This document shows positions 26,237-33,936 of a stretch of 34,382 nucleotides of DNA, in pieces. The DNA comes from Rhodospirillales bacterium (GTDB taxonomy: Bacteria; Pseudomonadota; Alphaproteobacteria; ATCC43930; CGMCC-115725). Location of the stretch: contig JAQGID010000258.1 of assembly GCA_028291405.1 (NCBI GenBank), positions 1 to 34,382 on the forward strand, read 5' to 3'. Numbering within the stretch: the stretch's first letter is position 1; the number at the start of each line of letters is the position of its first letter. A program made the position numbers and the translations under genes. A model generated the notes under the pieces. That model was given only the letters and a program-made list of their open reading frames with translations, did not search any database and was not told the DNA's origin.

Positions 26237-26860
26237 GTGCTTGTGCTGCGAGCAATCCTCGTCCCCGCAATGCTGCTGCTCTGCGCCGGTTCGACCGGCG
26301 CAGAGCCGGTTCCGTCGGCGCCGCCTCGCTTCATCCCGCTGCAATTGATCGTCGGCGGCGTCTGGGACGGCGAGGAGACGATCACCTATCCCTCGGGTAG
26401 CTTCGCCGAGCGCTTCGCGCACGGCAGCGTCTGGGTCGGGCCGCGCCAATGGGTCCATCCCAGGACCGGCAAGACGCTGACCGTCTACGACCGCTCTCGC
26501 GGCAACCGCAGCCTCGTCGAGCAGATCTTCGCGGTGCGGGACGACCAGACCGCGATCGGCCGCGTCGCCGACAGTCGGTTCGGCATCTCCGCCTGCGACG
26601 GCGAGGGAAAATTTCCGCTCGGCCCGTGGCGGCAGGGCGAGACGCGCCGGTTCGATTACACCTGCTGGTACGGCGACCGGGCGCGCACGCAAAACACGAC
26701 GATCACCATCCGCCGGCTCGACTTCGCCTGCAGCGCCGGCGAGCATTGTCTCGAGGTGGAATGGGTCCTTCGCACGAGCGGCGACGAGCACGAGATGGAC
26801 CACCGGATCTATCTCTTCGCGCCGGGTCGCGGCATGGTCGACGAACGGGAGGCGTGGTGA
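26237..26860 (+). CDS. Secreted protein of unknown function
   Basis: A 207-residue protein with a signal peptide (about 1-22, ending STGA). The mature part is rich in aromatic and acidic residues, with WDGEETITYPSGS, TRRFDYTCWYGDRA, DFACSAGEHCLEVEW and the C-terminal DHRIYLFAPGRGM. Cysteine pairs may form disulfides. It starts with GTG 26237 or GTG 26243; neither has a good SD. It converges with the MFS gene, 42 bp apart. No family is recognised. Confidence 0.6.
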   Translation: MLVLRAILVPAMLLLCAGSTGAEPVPSAPPRFIPLQLIVGGVWDGEETITYPSGSFAERFAHGSVWVGPRQWVHPRTGKTLTVYDRSRGNRSLVEQIFAVRDDQTAIGRVADSRFGISACDGEGKFPLGPWRQGETRRFDYTCWYGDRARTQNTTITIRRLDFACSAGEHCLEVEWVLRTSGDEHEMDHRIYLFAPGRGMVDEREAW

Positions 26861-26902
26861 GCTGGCGACGAGGACCGGCGTGCGCGGAAGACGCGATCAC
26901 CC

Positions 26903-28357
26903 CTACCGCGCCTGCAGATAAGCCTGGCGCCGCTGGCCAAGACCGGCGGCCAGCACGGCGCCGCCGAGATGGCAGGCGGCGATCGCCAGGAGGGTCATCG
27001 CGAAGGCGCGCGTCACCGATGCGGGATCGCTGCGGCTGCCGAGGGCCGTGAAGAAGAGTCCGCCCAGCACCGCCATGCCGACCGCGGAGCTCACCTGCAG
27101 GGTCGAGTTGACCATGCCGCCGACCAGCCCGGCGCGATGCGGCGCGACGCGCTCGACGACGACGCGCACCATCGTTGGCATCGAGACGCCCATGCCGAGC
27201 CCGATGATCGCCAGCGCCGGCGCCATCAGCGGCCACGGCGGGATTGTCCCCGCCGGGAACAGATCGGCGAGCGTCGCGGTCGCGATTGCGCCGGTTGCCG
27301 ACAGGCAGAACCCTAGCGACGGCGCCGCCGTTCCCATGCGGCGGCCGATCAGCGGGCTGAGCGTCGATCCCGTCAGGAAGCCGGCCGAGAAGGGCAGGAT
27401 CGCCAGCCCGGCCTGGAGGGCGGTGAAGCCGAGCGCGCTCTGGAGATAGATCGAATAGACCAGGAAGAACGTCGCCATGGCGTAGAGCGTCATGATGGCG
27501 CCGAGGCCGCGCAGCAGCCCCGGCGACTGGAAGACCTCGATCGCCACCAGCGGATCGCCGCCGGATTTGGCGAGGCGGAGCTCGTAGCGCCGGAACAGCT
27601 CGACGAACAGCGGCGTCGTCAGCAGCATTGCGATCGACCACCACGGCCAGCCGCGCGCGCGCCCCTCGACCAGCGGCAGCACGAAGACGGTCAGGGCGAT
27701 GCTCGACAGCGCGACGCCGCCGAGATCGAGGCGCGGGCGATGCAGACCGTGCGTCTCGCGCAGCAGCGGGATCGCGGCGAGGAAGGTGACGATCGCGATC
27801 GGCAGATTGATCAGGAAGATCAGCCGCCAGCCCAGACCGCCGATGTCGGCGCCGACCAGGGCGCCGCCCAGCAGCTGGCCGACGATCGACGACAATCCGA
27901 TCGCGATGCCGTAGATGCTGAGGGCGCGGCCCCGCTCGTGCGCCGGAAACAAGGCATGGACCGAGGCCAGCGCCTGCGGCGCCATCGCCGCCGCGGCGAG
28001 CGCCTGGAGCAGCCGCGCCAGGATGAGCGTCGCGGGTGACCAGGCAAGGCCGCAGAAACCCGACGCGAGCGCGAATCCCGCCAACCCGATCAGGAAGATC
28101 GACTTGCGGCCGAAGATATCGCCGAGCCTGCCGCCGGTGATCAGGAACACCGCGAAGACGACGGCGTAGCCGGAGATCACTAGCTGGACCTCGGCGGCGT
28201 CGGCGCCGAGTCCCGCGGTGATCGACGGCATCGCAACATTGACGATGAAGAAGTCGAGCGGCGCCAGGAAGGCTCCGGTCAGCAGGACGACGAGCGCCGC
28301 CCAGCGATTCGGGTCGAGAGTCTCCGTCGGCTGCGGCAGAGCGGCCGGTATTGCCAT
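26903..28357 (-). CDS. MFS drug exporter, DHA2 (EmrB/QacA) family
   Basis: A 484-residue transporter with about 14 helices. The motif LDFFIVNVAMPSI in the first helix, GGRLGDIFGRKSI (motif A) and the GIAIGLSSIVGQLLGGAL motif-C-like segment in helix five are diagnostic of DHA2 transporters. It exports a drug or metabolite by proton antiport. ATG 28357 has AGGA six bases upstream; a TTG at 28363 is less likely. It lies 100 bp after the SDR gene on the same strand, with a hairpin between them. It may be controlled together with the SDR by the nearby TetR. Confidence 0.9.
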   Translation of the reverse strand: MAIPAALPQPTETLDPNRWAALVVLLTGAFLAPLDFFIVNVAMPSITAGLGADAAEVQLVISGYAVVFAVFLITGGRLGDIFGRKSIFLIGLAGFALASGFCGLAWSPATLILARLLQALAAAAMAPQALASVHALFPAHERGRALSIYGIAIGLSSIVGQLLGGALVGADIGGLGWRLIFLINLPIAIVTFLAAIPLLRETHGLHRPRLDLGGVALSSIALTVFVLPLVEGRARGWPWWSIAMLLTTPLFVELFRRYELRLAKSGGDPLVAIEVFQSPGLLRGLGAIMTLYAMATFFLVYSIYLQSALGFTALQAGLAILPFSAGFLTGSTLSPLIGRRMGTAAPSLGFCLSATGAIATATLADLFPAGTIPPWPLMAPALAIIGLGMGVSMPTMVRVVVERVAPHRAGLVGGMVNSTLQVSSAVGMAVLGGLFFTALGSRSDPASVTRAFAMTLLAIAACHLGGAVLAAGLGQRRQAYLQAR

Positions 28358-28413
28358 GTCCAATCCTTTATTTGCTAGTTGCCGTTGCCGCGCCGGCGGA
28401 TGGCCGCGCTGGC

Positions 28414-28438
28414 GCAGGCCCGCTTCCCGCGGGCCTGC
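28414..28438 (-). other. Hairpin between the SDR and MFS genes
   Basis: gcaggcccgc (28414-28423) and gcgggcctgc (28429-28438) form a perfect 10-bp stem around ttccc. No U-tract follows on either strand, so an intrinsic terminator is not shown. It could attenuate the MFS gene or stabilise the SDR mRNA. Confidence 0.5.
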
Positions 28439-28457
28439 TCTCCGCGATCAGGGATGC

Positions 28458-29204
28458 TCAGGTGGCCAGCTTGCCGCCGTCCGCGCCGAGGATCTGACCG
28501 GTGATGAAGGATGCCTTGTCGGAGGCGAGGAAGACGATGGCCTCGGCGATCTCGTCCGGCGTCCCGGCACGCTTGAGCGGCAGGCCGCCGATCAACGCCG
28601 CCTTGCGGTCGGCGGTGCCGGTGAAGCGATCCAGCATTCCCGTCGCGACCGGACCTGGCGCGACGGCGTTGACCCGCACGCCGGATGCCGCTCCCTCCAG
28701 CGCCGCCGTCTTGGTCAGTCCTTCGACCGCGTGCTTGCTCGCGGTATAGACCGAGGCGCCCGCCGCCGCCTTCTTGCCGACGGTCGACGACAAATTGACG
28801 ATGCTGCCGCTGCCTTGGGCAAGCATCACCCGCATTTCGTGCTTGAGGCTGAGCAGCGTGCCGAGCACGTTGGTCTCGAACACCGCCGCATAGCTCTCGG
28901 CGGTCTGCTCCGTCACCGGGCCGGGCGTGCCTTCGGTGCCGGCGTTGTTCACGGCGGCGTCGAGGCGGCCGAAGCGCGCGACGGTCCGATCGACCAGATC
29001 CCGCACCTCGTCGTCGCGGCGCACGTCGGCGCGAATGAATTCAGCCTCGGCGCCGAGACCGCGCAGCTCGGCCGCGAGCTGGTTGCCTTCATCGTCGCGG
29101 CGGCCCGAGACGACGACACGGGCGCCGGTACGGGCGAAGGCAAGGGCAGTGGCGCGGCCGATGCCGGTGAGGGCGCCGGTGATCAGGACGACGGGAGCGC
29201 TCAT
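28458..29204 (-). CDS. Short-chain dehydrogenase/reductase (SDR) family oxidoreductase
   Basis: A 248-residue classical SDR. The cofactor-binding motif is TGALTGIG (about 9-16), NNAG is near residue 90, and the active site includes S with the YTASK motif (about 156-160). The GPVATGM segment is typical of this family. Substrate unknown. A strong AGGAG lies before ATG 29204. Upstream are two TetR-type operator-like palindromes and a TTGACG -35, suggesting TetR control. Confidence 0.9.
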   Translation of the reverse strand: MSAPVVLITGALTGIGRATALAFARTGARVVVSGRRDDEGNQLAAELRGLGAEAEFIRADVRRDDEVRDLVDRTVARFGRLDAAVNNAGTEGTPGPVTEQTAESYAAVFETNVLGTLLSLKHEMRVMLAQGSGSIVNLSSTVGKKAAAGASVYTASKHAVEGLTKTAALEGAASGVRVNAVAPGPVATGMLDRFTGTADRKAALIGGLPLKRAGTPDEIAEAIVFLASDKASFITGQILGADGGKLAT

Positions 29205-29267
29205 GGGGTTTCTCCTGGATGCAGGCGTGGCTGGCAGAGCGAGACATGCTGCGCTGCAATATGACTA

Positions 29268-29285
29268 AACATGTACGTCCGTATT
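29268..29285 (-). promoter_or_regulatory. Operator-like site A upstream of the SDR gene
   Basis: An 18-bp degenerate palindrome, aacatgtacgtccgtatt on the plus strand. It aligns base by base with sites B and C (AAYAYGkmYGTMCRTAkT). It lies just downstream of a TTGACG -35 (29296-29291) on the SDR strand and would block RNA polymerase. Confidence 0.55.
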
Positions 29286-29302
29286 TATGCCGTCAAGCGG
29301 AA

Positions 29303-29320
29303 AATACGGATGTCCATATT
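29303..29320 (-). promoter_or_regulatory. Operator-like site B upstream of the SDR gene
   Basis: The core aatacggatgtccatatt is part of a 22-bp palindrome (29301-29322) with 9 of 11 pairs intact. It is the best of the three operator-like sites, 35 bp centre-to-centre from site A, just upstream of the -35. Confidence 0.55.
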
Positions 29321-29359
29321 TTGTCGCATTCTGGAGGCGCTCTGGGTATTTTCCCGGTA

Positions 29360-29561
29360 TTATGTAGCAATCGCCTTGGATTGGATCGGGAGACAGGGCG
29401 CCGATCCATACGAACAGAATACGCAGCAGTCGCCCGGAACCGGCTTCAGCAGTTCGCCGCAGCCCTTGCAGTCATAGAAAAACTGGCAAGCATGCCTCTG
29501 GCATCCGCTCTACCGCTTGATGCCCGCACCGGGGACATGTGATCGTCGATTCCAATGTCAT
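29360..29561 (-). pseudogene. GDCCVxC-domain small protein, frameshifted
   Basis: On the minus strand, ATG 29561 opens TITCPRCGHQAVERMPEAC, then a stop follows at 29474-29472. In the next frame the gene continues FFYDCKGCGELLKP, GDCCVFCSYGSAPC and PIQ, and stops at 29362-29360. The order CPxCG - ACxFFYxCxGC - GDCCVFCSYG..PC is that of the GDCCVxC-domain (seleno)protein family, often near metal-resistance genes. Relative to the family the sequence between the AC and FFY has four extra bases (near 29483-29494), so the gene is broken. The adjacent bases gcatgcttgccag suggest a local TTGC insertion. Confidence 0.75.
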
Positions 29562-29977
29562 GTCGTCTCATATAGTGCCTTGGCGCGGGTGAACTCCGGT
29601 AATAGGAGGGGTGACGGCGCGGCCCCATTGGAGCCGCGCCAACCCATCTAGACCTTCAGCCGTCGCTTGTGGCGACTCGCTCGCTCTTGCTCGACGGCCC
29701 TTCTTACAAAGCAAGCCGCCGTCTCGGTCGCCTCAATGCACTCGATAACGCCCTGCAGTCTTCGTAATCAATCCGCTCGGAAGCCATTGCCTCCGACAAT
29801 GTGACTTGCGCTATCTCGGGAATTGCGAGCCCGTCGCGTGTAGACGTGACGGCCCGTTCTGCCTTGAGGGGGAGGTCGGCGACGCGTCAGCGTCGTCGGG
29901 TGGGGGGCGGCCGGAGATGTCTCGGGGGAGGATAATGAAGGCAAGGATGCGTCGGTCTTATCGTCAGTTTGCTAGGA
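29562..29977 (-). other. Gap between remnants and tetR: hairpin and decayed reading frame
   Basis: This 416-bp stretch holds a perfect 8-bp hairpin (ggcgcggc 29616-29623, gccgcgcc 29633-29640), the minus-strand reading-frame remnant at 29648-29787, and GC-poor sequence with no intact gene. The tetR stop is at 29978. Confidence 0.45.
29648..29787 (-). pseudogene. Unidentified small protein remnant, probable frameshift
   Basis: From ATG 29787 the minus strand reads MASERIDYEDC and soon hits a stop in that frame (29706-29704). A one-base shift near 29757 leads into a coding-like frame, LQGVIECIEATETAACFV and ERASRHKRRLKV, that ends at TAG 29650-29648. The two halves read naturally as one protein if a single base was lost. 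The frame is open upstream to about 29885. No family recognised; chance cannot be excluded. Confidence 0.3.
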
Positions 29978-30559
29978 TCAGCGCAGGACCATCGAGAAAA
30001 GAATCCGCTTGAACCGCTCGACCGGGACCGGGCTGCGCTGCGCCTTGGCGAGGAGATTGGCGCCTTGCAGAGACGAGACCACGAAGCCGGCGACCTCGTC
30101 GCAGTCGATGGTCGCCGGCACCTCGCCGGCCGCCACGGCCGCGCGCAGGCAATAGGCGATCGACTCCTGAATCTCGGCGAAGATCTCGACCAGCCGCTCG
30201 CGGATGATCGCACTGTGATCGCTCGCCTCGGCGGTGAAATTGCCGAACAGGCAGCCGTTTCGCATGCTGTCGCGGTTGAGCCGGGACTTGCTCGCCTCGA
30301 TATAGGCGTCGAGCCGCCGCAGCGGCGGCAGCGCGTCGTTGCGCAGCGTCTCGCGGATCACCTCGCAGCTGTTGGCGAAATAGAGCTCGATGATCTCGAG
30401 GCCGAAGGCCTCCTTGGAAGCGAAGTGATTGGTGAACGATCCCTGCGGCACGCCGGCCGCCTGGACGATGTCGCGAACGCTCGCACCGGCATAGCCGCGC
30501 TCGTGCACGACCCGCAGGCCTTCGGTCAGAATCTTGTCGCGGTTCGAGAGCTTGGGCAT
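29978..30559 (-). CDS. TetR/AcrR family transcriptional regulator
   Basis: A 193-residue repressor. The HTH is at about 26-45 (ASVRDIVQAAGVPQGSFTNHF). The ligand-binding domain contains the NGCLFGN segment with C103, found in many TetR regulators of the NemR-like kind. I choose ATG 30559; an in-frame ATG at 30580 lies inside the operator. A -35 TTGACA (30593-30588) and a -10 TATTAA (30569-30564, spacer 18) place transcription initiation almost at the ATG, so the mRNA is probably leaderless. Operator site C lies between and over these elements, suggesting autorepression. Confidence 0.9.
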   Translation of the reverse strand: MPKLSNRDKILTEGLRVVHERGYAGASVRDIVQAAGVPQGSFTNHFASKEAFGLEIIELYFANSCEVIRETLRNDALPPLRRLDAYIEASKSRLNRDSMRNGCLFGNFTAEASDHSAIIRERLVEIFAEIQESIAYCLRAAVAAGEVPATIDCDEVAGFVVSSLQGANLLAKAQRSPVPVERFKRILFSMVLR

Positions 30560-30563
30560 GTTG

Positions 30564-30593
30564 TTAATATGGCCGTACATAGTGGGCTGTCAA
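30564..30593 (-). promoter_or_regulatory. tetR promoter with operator site C
   Basis: On the minus strand TTGACA (30593-30588), 18 bases, TATTAA (30569-30564). Operator-like site C (aatatggccgtacatagt, 30566-30583) covers the spacer and -10. It matches sites A and B upstream of the SDR over all 18 positions with a shared consensus. Confidence 0.6.
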
Positions 30594-30624
30594 GCTCGAC
30601 CTCTCACGGTCGCGGCGGCCGCCG

Positions 30625-31614
30625 TCACATCCCCTTCATCGCCTGCTCGTAATAGGATAGATCGACATATGCCTCGGGCTTCGCCGGCGCCTTGCCGGTA
30701 TCGCCGAACTCGGCGCGCAGCTCGAGCATGTTCTCGAATCCCTTCATGTCGAAGCGCGCGTCCTTGGCCATGCCGTCGCCCGTGCCGAAGGCGACGGGCA
30801 GCGATTGCGCGGCGAGATCCTGGTCGATCTTCAGCCGATCGATCAGCATTGTGGCCGCCGCCCCTTGGTTCTTGGGCTCCATCGCCCAGCGCGCGCCCTC
30901 GATGACGGCCTGGAGGTAGTTGACGAGCACGGGCGCGTTCGCTTTCGCCCAGGACCGCAGCACGATGATGCCACCGCCCTGATAGGGGCCGATGAACTTC
31001 ACCGCCGAGCCCATTCTTTTCAGCCCTTGCTTCTCGGCGAGGAAGACGAAGGGCGGCCCGAGGACCGCGGCGGCGTTGGCCTTGTCGTCGAGCATGCTCT
31101 TCATCCGCAGCGGCGAGCCGCCCTTGGGCAGGATTTCGTAGTCGCCCTTTCCGAGCCCGTTGAGTTCGAGGATGCGATAGAGCTGGAAGGCAAAGGCGGT
31201 GTTGACCGCGTCCACCACCACGGTCTTGCCACGGATGTCCGCGATGGAACGGATCTCCGGCTGGACGACGAGCTCGTTCATGCCGTCGTCGCCGCCGGCG
31301 ACGATGACGACATCGGCCGCGCCCGTCTCCGCCATGTAGACGGCGTTGTCCACTGCGGCATGCGCGATCTGGAGTTTGCCCTGGGCGAGCCCGTCGCGCT
31401 GCGCCTGGGAATTGGGTGTGTTCTGGATCTCGACGACGAGCCCGCGCTTTGCGAAGAAGCCCCTGTCCTGCGCCGCGAACAGCGGCAGGTTCTGCAGCCC
31501 GGCGAAAACATTGACGACGAGATGGACGTCGTCGGCGCGCGCCGCGGGCGAGAGCGCGATCGCGGCGAGCGCCGCGAGAACGCCGAGCGAAAGCCTGTGG
31601 ATCGATCGGATCAC
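30625..31614 (-). CDS. NMT1/SsuA-like ABC substrate-binding protein
   Basis: A 329-residue periplasmic binding protein. The signal peptide ends in AARA. The mature part opens VHLVVNVFAGLQNLPLF, then AQDRGFFAKRGLVVEI, the family pattern of NMT1/ThiY/SsuA proteins. PKGGSPLRMKSMLDD and AAVLGPPFVFLA follow. GTG 31614 is chosen because GGAGG lies five bases upstream; a frame extends to 31656 without support. Substrate unknown. It lies downstream of the metallo-hydrolase in the same operon, with no permease or ATPase gene. Confidence 0.85.
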   Translation of the reverse strand: MIRSIHRLSLGVLAALAAIALSPAARADDVHLVVNVFAGLQNLPLFAAQDRGFFAKRGLVVEIQNTPNSQAQRDGLAQGKLQIAHAAVDNAVYMAETGAADVVIVAGGDDGMNELVVQPEIRSIADIRGKTVVVDAVNTAFAFQLYRILELNGLGKGDYEILPKGGSPLRMKSMLDDKANAAAVLGPPFVFLAEKQGLKRMGSAVKFIGPYQGGGIIVLRSWAKANAPVLVNYLQAVIEGARWAMEPKNQGAAATMLIDRLKIDQDLAAQSLPVAFGTGDGMAKDARFDMKGFENMLELRAEFGDTGKAPAKPEAYVDLSYYEQAMKGM

Positions 31615-31672
31615 CTGGTCCTCCCCTGGCCGACTTTCTCCGAGCGGCACGTTCACCCGCCGCGACGGGAGC

Positions 31673-32641
31673 TTAGATTTCCATGAGGTCGTCGCCGACG
31701 ACGATCTCTCCGGAAAAGTCCTTGCGGACTGTCTTCAGTAGCAGATCCGGCAGCTCCGGATCATCCGCAAATGGGCTGAGGTGCGACAGCACCAGCTTCT
31801 TGACCTTGGCCGCGGTCGCGATTTTGCCGACCTCCTCGGACGAGGTGTGCGTCTCGTAATGATGCTTCAGCCCGAGCTCGAGATTGCGCCCCGGCATCGA
31901 GCGAATGAGCTTCTCGACCATCGCCATGTCTTCAACTTCATGGACCAGGACATCGGCGTCTTTTGCGAGCTCGATCAGGGCGTCGGACTTGCTGGTATCG
32001 CCGGAAAAGACGAGCGAGCGATCCGGGCCGTCGAAGCGAAAGGCGAAGGCGGGCGCGATCGGCGGATGATGAACGACCGCCGCGGTGACCTTGACGCGCG
32101 CGTCCTGAAACACCGTGCCGCCCTCGCGGATCTCGTGGACGCGAACGTGATCCTCAAAGGGCGGAAAGCCATCCTGGATTCGGATGTTCATCTCATAGCG
32201 GATGGTGTCGAACCACGACCGCGTCATCTCCTGCATCGGCGGCGGAGCGTAGACGTCGAGCGGCCCGTTCATCCCCGACTGCCATGCCTCCTCGACGAGC
32301 GGAAAATAGCCTCCGATATGGTCGGAATGCAGGTGTGTGATGAAGATGGTGCGCAAGTTTCCGAGCTTCACCCCGGCCTGCACCAACCGATAGGCGACGC
32401 CGTCGCCGCAATCGATGAGGTAGGGATGGTCGTCGACGATGACCACTTGCGAGGTCTGGTAGCGACTGCCCTTGACCAACGGCCCGCCGGAGGTGCCGAG
32501 CAGGATGGCGCGGGTTCTCGGATGTGGCGTGGCCGCGACCGTCTCGGCGCAAGCACGGCGCCACAGCCCGCCGCCCATGGTCATGGAAACCGCCGTGCCG
32601 GCGCCCACCAAAAGCCCCCGCCGCGACATTCCCGTCTTCAT
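31673..32641 (-). CDS. Tat-exported metallo-beta-lactamase-fold hydrolase (RNase Z-like)
   Basis: A 322-residue protein with a Tat signal (SRRGLLVGAGTAVSM at about 6-20). The metal motif THLHSDHIGG provides H103, H105, D107 and H108. AVVHHPP and VFSGDTSKSD supply further ligands, and LSHLSPF the last His. It should be a periplasmic binuclear zinc hydrolase, perhaps for esters, sulfates or lactones. ATG 32641 with GGAGG seven bases upstream is a good start. It precedes the NMT1-type binding protein, suggesting that it processes a substrate for uptake or a sensor (inference). Confidence 0.88.
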   Translation of the reverse strand: MKTGMSRRGLLVGAGTAVSMTMGGGLWRRACAETVAATPHPRTRAILLGTSGGPLVKGSRYQTSQVVIVDDHPYLIDCGDGVAYRLVQAGVKLGNLRTIFITHLHSDHIGGYFPLVEEAWQSGMNGPLDVYAPPPMQEMTRSWFDTIRYEMNIRIQDGFPPFEDHVRVHEIREGGTVFQDARVKVTAAVVHHPPIAPAFAFRFDGPDRSLVFSGDTSKSDALIELAKDADVLVHEVEDMAMVEKLIRSMPGRNLELGLKHHYETHTSSEEVGKIATAAKVKKLVLSHLSPFADDPELPDLLLKTVRKDFSGEIVVGDDLMEI

Positions 32642-32815
32642 TAAGCTGCCTCCCCGACCACAAGCCCGGATTTTTCCCCATTATGGATCAAACCCGCCAG
32701 AGGGCGGAGAACATACCGAAATTCGTTTCTCAAATCGGCATTATGTTGCGGAACACGACTACCCGGCTCGAAGCGGACGTTGCGACGCGGCTCATGACGC
32801 TCCTATCCATTTCAG
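32642..32815. other. Divergent intergenic region
   Basis: This AT-richer stretch separates the hydrolase gene from the fdhD promoter. I find no clear promoter for the hydrolase gene, no hairpin with a U-tract and no credible gene. A 52-codon open frame from ATG 32683 has no SD. Confidence 0.4.
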
Positions 32816-32842
32816 TTGACAAATTTTCAAAACGGATATAAC
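32816..32842 (+). promoter_or_regulatory. Sigma-70-like promoter for fdhD
   Basis: TTGACA (32816-32821), 15 bases, TATAAC (32837-32842); a 17-base spacing gives TAACTT instead. It is one of the clearest housekeeping-type promoters in the window. It predicts a leader of about 180 bases before fdhD. Confidence 0.5.
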
Positions 32843-32870
32843 TTCGGCCGCATTTGCGGAGGTGCTTGTC

Positions 32871-33035
32871 ATGGTTGCCTGCAACGGTTCCGATCTCGAT
32901 GCGGGACAAGCCGCCAAATTCATTTCCATTCAGGAAATAAACTGGCCGCGCGCCTGTATTTCGCCTGTTCTTACAGGTGCCCCGCCGCGCTGCCGCTTTC
33001 TTGATCAACCTCCCGCCGCACCCCATGATTCCTGA
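32871..33035 (+). CDS. Possible short leader ORF coupled to fdhD
   Basis: A 54-codon frame beginning with ATG 32871 (GGAGG eight bases upstream, 32858-32862) ends at TGA 33033-33035, one base before the fdhD ATG 33037. fdhD itself has no visible SD, so its translation may depend on termination of this frame. The peptide (MVACNGSDLDAGQAAKF...) has no recognised family. Chance remains possible. Confidence 0.35.
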   Translation: MVACNGSDLDAGQAAKFISIQEINWPRACISPVLTGAPPRCRFLDQPPAAPHDS

Positions 33036-33036
33036 C

Positions 33037-33936
33037 ATGACCACGATTCCCGACCTCGCCGAGTTCGCCGTCGCGCCCGATCCCGAGGATCCGCGCCTGA
33101 CCAACCGGGTATCCGGCGTCGACCAGGACGGAAGGCCGGTCGAGATCGCCGTCGTGGTCGAACGGCCGCTGACGCTTTTCCTCAACGGCCAGGAGATCGT
33201 CACGATGATGACGGTCGGCGATCATCCCGACTGCCTCGCGGTCGGCTATCTCCTCAACCAGAACATGCTGCGCGAGGACGACCGCATTACCGCGATCGAC
33301 TACGACGAGGATCTCCAGACCGTCGTCGTGCGGACGCTGCGCCGCACCGATTTCGAGAAGAAGCTGCGCAAGAAGACGCTGACCTCGGGCTGCGCCCAGG
33401 GCACCGCCTTCGGCGATCTGATGGAGCGGTTCGAGGAGATCCGCCTCGATCCCGACGCGATCCTCAAGACCTCGTGGCTTTACGCGCTGAGCCGCAAGAT
33501 CAATACCGCGCCCAGCCTCTACCTCGCGGCGGGCGCGATCCACGGCTGTGTCCTCTGCGAGGAGGATCGGCCGCTCATCTATATGGAGGACGTCGGCCGC
33601 CACAACGCGATCGACAAGATCGCCGGCTACATGCACCTCAACGGCATCTCGCCTGCCGGCAAGATCTTCTACACGACCGGCCGCCTGACCTCCGAGATGG
33701 TCATCAAGACGGTGCAGATGCGCATCCCGATCGTGATCTCGCGCTCCGGCTTCACCGCCTGGGGCGTCGAGCTCGCGGTGCAGGCCGGGCTGACGCTGAT
33801 CGGCCGGGCCAAGGGCAAGCGCTTCGTCGCGCTCTCCGGCGCAGAACGCATCGTCTTCGACAGCGACCCCGCGGCCGTCGCCGAGGACGGGCCGCGCCAC
33901 CACCGCAAGTCGAGCCTCGCCGAGGAGGAGTCGTGA
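33037..33936 (+). CDS. fdhD: Formate dehydrogenase accessory sulfurtransferase FdhD
   Basis: A 299-residue FdhD. The segments [37 protein letters not shown] and [12 protein letters not shown] are family hallmarks. FdhD carries sulfur from IscS to the molybdenum cofactor for formate dehydrogenase. The usual CxxC site (about residue 119 here, [10 protein letters not shown]) has only one Cys. Another CxxC (C-V-L-C) lies near residues 171-174, just before the EDVGRH motif. I choose ATG 33037, next to the leader stop; ATG 33025 is an alternative. mobA overlaps its end. Confidence 0.93.
   Translation: MTTIPDLAEFAVAPDPEDPRLTNRVSGVDQDGRPVEIAVVVERPLTLFLNGQEIVTMMTVGDHPDCLAVGYLLNQNMLREDDRITAIDYDEDLQTVVVRTLRRTDFEKKLRKKTLTSGCAQGTAFGDLMERFEEIRLDPDAILKTSWLYALSRKINTAPSLYLAAGAIHGCVLCEEDRPLIYMEDVGRHNAIDKIAGYMHLNGISPAGKIFYTTGRLTSEMVIKTVQMRIPIVISRSGFTAWGVELAVQAGLTLIGRAKGKRFVALSGAERIVFDSDPAAVAEDGPRHHRKSSLAEEES

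Noticed and set aside
28414-28438. Hairpin as an intrinsic terminator
   Set aside because: Stem is perfect, but no U-tract follows on either strand. Listed only as a hairpin.
29271-29477. Plus-strand 68-codon frame across the SDR promoter region
   Set aside because: It runs antisense over the broken GDCCVxC gene and the operator sites; no SD or family.
29616-29640. 8-bp GC hairpin as an intrinsic terminator
   Set aside because: No U-tract follows in either direction; kept only as a structural note.
32683-32841. Plus-strand 52-codon frame before the fdhD promoter
   Set aside because: No SD, its end overlaps the clear TTGACA/TATAAC promoter, and no family resemblance.
32843-33036. Moco or other riboswitch in the fdhD leader
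   Set aside because: The leader is long enough, but I could not recognise the conserved stem pattern of a known riboswitch; a covariance search (Rfam) would be needed.
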